Shown here: in pieces, positions 60,361 through 64,000 of the stretch
How the letters are laid out: each line of letters begins with the position of its first letter
Position numbering within the stretch: the first letter of the stretch is position 1
Origin: Impatiens glandulifera
Taxonomy: Eukaryota; Streptophyta; Magnoliopsida; Ericales; Balsaminaceae
Assembly (NCBI RefSeq): GCF_907164915.1
Contig: NC_061863.1
Location: forward strand, 42,753,382-42,817,381
Length of the DNA stretch: 64,000 nt
Reading direction: 5' to 3'
Program-made: the position numbers and the translations under genes
The notes under the pieces: model-generated
The model's database searches: none
What the model saw: only the letters and a program-made list of their open reading frames with translations
Told to the model about the DNA's origin: nothing

Positions 60361-62753
60361 TTTTATTTCTTGTTTTATAACTGATAATTAATTAAGAGAA
60401 TATTCATAAATAATTAAATTTTGACTACTCATAATTAAACATAAATATAGTAACTTACTTATAATGTCATTATAATTAACATAAAAAAGATGGTTAATAT
60501 TCTGATTGGCGAGAGAAACCCACATGCAACCAAGCCCAAAAAATTGTTTATTTTATAATTTGTAGACATAAATGGGACATAAACAGCTCTGGTAATCCTG
60601 TTTTTTTTATTTAGCACGTTAAAATAGTATTGGGCCTTCAAAACCCCCGAGAGATCCCGTAGCTTAGCACGTGTCGAATGACACCTGGCAATATGAAACC
60701 CGGGGTGGCTCGAGATTCAAAAGGATGGCAGTTAGGTTTATGACTATTAAGGTGGCCGAAATTGAAATTTGAGTCTCCCTTTACATAGTTTTTATTAATA
60801 TTTTTCGTTTTACAACTGGTAATTAATTTATAGAATACTCATAAATAATTAAATTTGGACTGTAATGTAGAATTTAATTTTGAATGTCATTATAATTTTA
60901 TATAAAAATGATATGTTAATAATCTGATGAGCCGAGAGTTACCATATATGACCCAACCCAAAGATATGTTTGAGTTTAAAATTGAACGTCGGGCCTTTCA
61001 CAATTAATTGGTCCAATTTGAAAATTTGGGTTTTTTCTTGTTTGTTTATTATTTCTTATTTTCTAACTAATTTTTCTTTTGTTTAAAGAATATTTATAAT
61101 TAAATATAATAACTTAATTTTAATGTCATTATAATTAATATACCAAAAAAAATAGTTAATATTCTGATGTGCGAGAGAAGCCCACATACAATCAAGCACA
61201 AAAGGTGTTTAATTTACAATTTGTAGACATAAATGGGCCATAATGTTTTTTGTTAATTATTTTTTATTTCGCTTAACTCTGTTAGTACCATTTTCTTTTA
61301 TATTCAGCACGTTAAAATATTATTGGGCCTTAATAACCCTGAGAGATTCCGTAACTTAGCACGTGTCGAATGACACGTGACAATATGAAACCCGGGGTGG
61401 CTCGAGCTTCAAAAGGATGGTGGTTGGGTTTTTGATGATTAAGGGGCCGAAATTGAAATTTGAGTCTCCCCTTTCATATTTTTTTATTATTATTTTTTGT
61501 TTTACAACTAATAATTAATTTAGAGAATACTCATAAATAATTAAATTTTGATGGCAAATGTTAATAATCTGATGAACTGAGAGTAACCCATATATGACCT
61601 AGCCCAATGATGTGTTTGAGTTTAAAATTAAACGTTGGGCATTTGACAATTAATTGAGTCGGTTTGAAAAATTGGGTTTTTCTTGTTTGTTTATTATTTC
61701 CTATTTTCCAACTAAATTTTCGTTTGTTTAAAGAATACTCATAATTAAATATAGGAACTTACTTTTAATGTCATTATAAATTATAATTAACATACAAAAA
61801 GATAGTTAATATTTTGATGGACGAGAGAAGCCTACATACAATCAAGCCCAAAAGGTGTTTATTTTATAATTTGTAGACATAAATGGGCCATAATGTTTAT
61901 TGTTAATTATTTTTTATTTCGCTTAACTCTGTTAGTACCGTTTTCTTTTATATTCAACACGTTAAAATATTATTGGGCCTAAGTAACCTTGAGAGATTCC
62001 GTAATTTAGCACGTGTCGAATGACACGTGACAATATGAAACCCGGGGTGACTCGAGCTTTAAAAGGATGGTGGTTGAGTTTTTAATGATTAAGGGGACGA
62101 AATTGAAATTTGAGTCTCCCCTTTCATATTTTTTATTATTGTTTCTTGTTTTACAACTGATAATTAATTTAGAGAATACTTATATATAATTAAATTTTGA
62201 CGACAAATGTTAATAATATGATGAACCGAGAGTAACCCATATATGACATAGCCCATAGATGTGTTTGAGTTTAAAATTGAACGCCGGGCATTTGACAATT
62301 AATTGGGCTGGTTTGAAAATTTGGGTTTTTTCTTGTTTTTATTTTTCCTATTTTCCAACTAATTTTTCGCTTGTTTAAAGAATACTCATAATTAAATATA
62401 GGAACTTACTTTTAATGTCATTATAAATTATAATTAACATACAAAAAGATATAGTTAATATTCTGATAGACGATAAAAGCTTACGTACAATCAAGCCCAA
62501 AAAGTGTTTATTTTATAATTTGTAGACATAAATGGGTCATAATGTTTATTGTTAATTATTTTTTATTTTTTATTTCGCTTAACTCTGTTAGTACCTTTTT
62601 CTTTTATATTCAGCACGTTAAAATATTATTGGGCCTTAGTAACCCTGAGAGATTCCGTAACGTGTCGATTGACACGTGACAATTTGAAACCCGGGGTGAC
62701 TCGAGCTTTAATAATGATTAAGGGGCCGAAATTGAAATTTGAGTCTCCCCTTT
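60361..62753 (+). repeat. Tandem array 2 of about 650 bp units
   Basis: Marker ttctgat-ggcgagag occurs at about 60503, 61166, 61813 and 62463. Units correspond in order to the first units of array 1 (the unit at 60503 is closest to that at 25876). The last unit is interrupted at 62753 by the LTR that follows. Confidence 0.9.
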
Positions 62754-63987
62754 TGTTAGATAAATTCATACCGGTTCAAATAAACCTAACTTAAACAAAC
62801 TTCCTACGCAGGAACAAGGAACCGGACCGGATGAACAAAAGAAAACCAACTGAAGAAACCGAACCGGTCAAGCTACCAAACCGATCAAGAGTATTCGGTA
62901 CATGACCGAACAGAAGAAGGATCGGCCAAAGCCTAAAAGCCAGATCCATCAAATAGCCGATCAATCCACAAGACCGGAAGAAGTCCGGTCACTTCACTAC
63001 CAAAAGACATTCGGCCAAGTCAAGAGGCCGACTAGTACAAGAAGACACTTTGGGTATCTGTTGAGAATGATACCAAAGGAACAGACTGAATACTTCCATA
63101 TCCATGCAAGTCTGAGGAAAGACTGTAGGCTGCAGAAAACAGTACTACCGGATCCTTCTACTTCGGGATAAGCCAGAAAGGAAATCTTCAAAGTACAGAC
63201 AACTGTCCAAGCAGACAGTGCCTACATTGAGTAAAAGACAAACCCAGCAGGTTTGCTTTACAGACCGGCAGGTCTGAAACAGGATGCCAGGTCTGAGATT
63301 GACTGTCAGGTCTGAGGAGAAGACCGGCAGGTCTGAGACACTGAATCACTGCACAGCTGACCAGCCAATCAGATTCAAGGCCTTGAAATATGACCGTTGG
63401 CATACTTCACCTATAAAAGGAGGCAGTTGCAGAAAAGTAAATGCAGTTACAAAGCGGGATACTGTGCGACATTAAGAGATATTAAGTGAGACAAGTGAAG
63501 CGTTGAAAGCATTTACTATAAGTGATAACAGTGTGATATTCTAAGAAAGCCTAAGAGCTAAATTCTAAGCGTGTGTTACAATTTCGGTGTGAATTGTAAG
63601 AGTGTTATCGAGCAGGAAATAAGTCTCGATCGGATTGTATTTGTATTCCTTAGTGAATATCCTTCTCGCGGTTTCGAGAGGAAGGGGTGACGTAGGAGTT
63701 TTATCTCCGAACATCCATAAAATCTGTTGTGTCATTTACTTTCTGTTGGCTTCATTACATAACCGACTAACCTAACTACACCGCTCCAAACCGACTAAAC
63801 CATACCGAGTATCCAGATTGCCGAAACCGACCCACCATCCTTCAAATCATCATCATCCGAAACCGACTCCGCCTATCATACACGTGTACCGCTTCAACCT
63901 GAAAGCAAACCTCTTCCGCGCTTGAACCTAGTTCAAGGGTTTGTGACAGGTTGTGTAGTATTGAAACCCCGGCGTTAATCTCTAACA
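62754..63987 (+). mobile_element. LTR of a retrotransposon, 1234 bp
   Basis: Perfect terminal inverted bases TGTTAGA (62754) and TCTAACA (63981-63987). It interrupts a tandem unit right after gagtctccccttt. No 5 bp duplication is seen (ccttt before, ggatt after), so it is probably the 5' LTR of an element continuing right of the window. It holds four gaccggcaggtctg-like motifs at 63262-63340. Short open frames inside are not genes. It is the same family as bases 1-589, opposite orientation. Confidence 0.87.
63411..63420 (+). promoter_or_regulatory. TATA box of the LTR promoter
   Basis: CTATAAAAGG in the middle of the LTR, a strong plant TATA context, with about 565 bp of LTR downstream. It supports plus-strand transcription into the element. 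Confidence 0.75.
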
Positions 63988-64000
63988 GGATTAACCACCA

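Overview
This window looks like nuclear DNA of a flowering plant, probably a eudicot. It is strongly AT-rich, has spliced plant-type genes, tRNA-iMet primer sites (TGGTATCAGAGC type), and is dominated by nested Ty1-copia and Ty3-gypsy retrotransposons. I see no bacterial-style operons, rRNA, canonical tRNA genes or CRISPR arrays. Real host coding capacity is small. There is one apparently intact CASP-like membrane-protein gene (36752-37519, three exons), a broken CASP-like paralogue just upstream (33322-34280), exon remnants of an unnamed gene (30181-31951), and a small membrane/proline-rich gene whose frame is cut by a T-run (15733-15982).

Layout. 1-3427: an LTR (minus) inserted in a degenerate copia element that ends in its own 3' LTR. 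3544-8600: copy A of a segmental duplication. 8599-9313: copia gag remnant. 9973-10768: LTR, primer site and gag start of a young copia element whose remainder lies 11 kb away in opposite orientation (21698-25746). Between them are two copies of a 2.3 kb repeat (R1, R2) and an AT-rich segment with the small gene. 25747-29995: tandem array of about 650 bp units. 30181-42218: gene remnants, CASP-like genes, an LTR element between them, a Helitron, and copy B of the segmental duplication. 42660-49918: degenerate copia interrupted by a 3.6 kb gypsy derivative. 50728-54540: Tat/Ogre-like long LTR with primer site. 54900-58200: small inverted-repeat and LTR fragments. 58297-62753: third R copy (minus) and a second 650 bp array. 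62754-63987: an LTR of the same family as bases 1-589 but in plus orientation.

The most informative signal is structural. The two copia halves carry the same target-site duplication (GTCCC), their LTRs are almost identical, and their gag breakpoints are only a few codons apart, so a roughly 15 kb segment (about 10770-25746) was inverted after a recent insertion. The second inversion junction can be reconstructed because 60200-60500 keeps the un-inverted arrangement. A second story is the A/B segmental duplication. Copy A lacks 5.26 kb that in copy B holds both CASP-like genes, and copy B holds a 506 bp Helitron whose empty site is preserved in copy A. A third is the hierarchy of the tandem array: monomers of about 650 bp, each with an internal duplication, arranged as dimers of about 1310 bp. 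All family assignments come from reading the sequence, with no database search.
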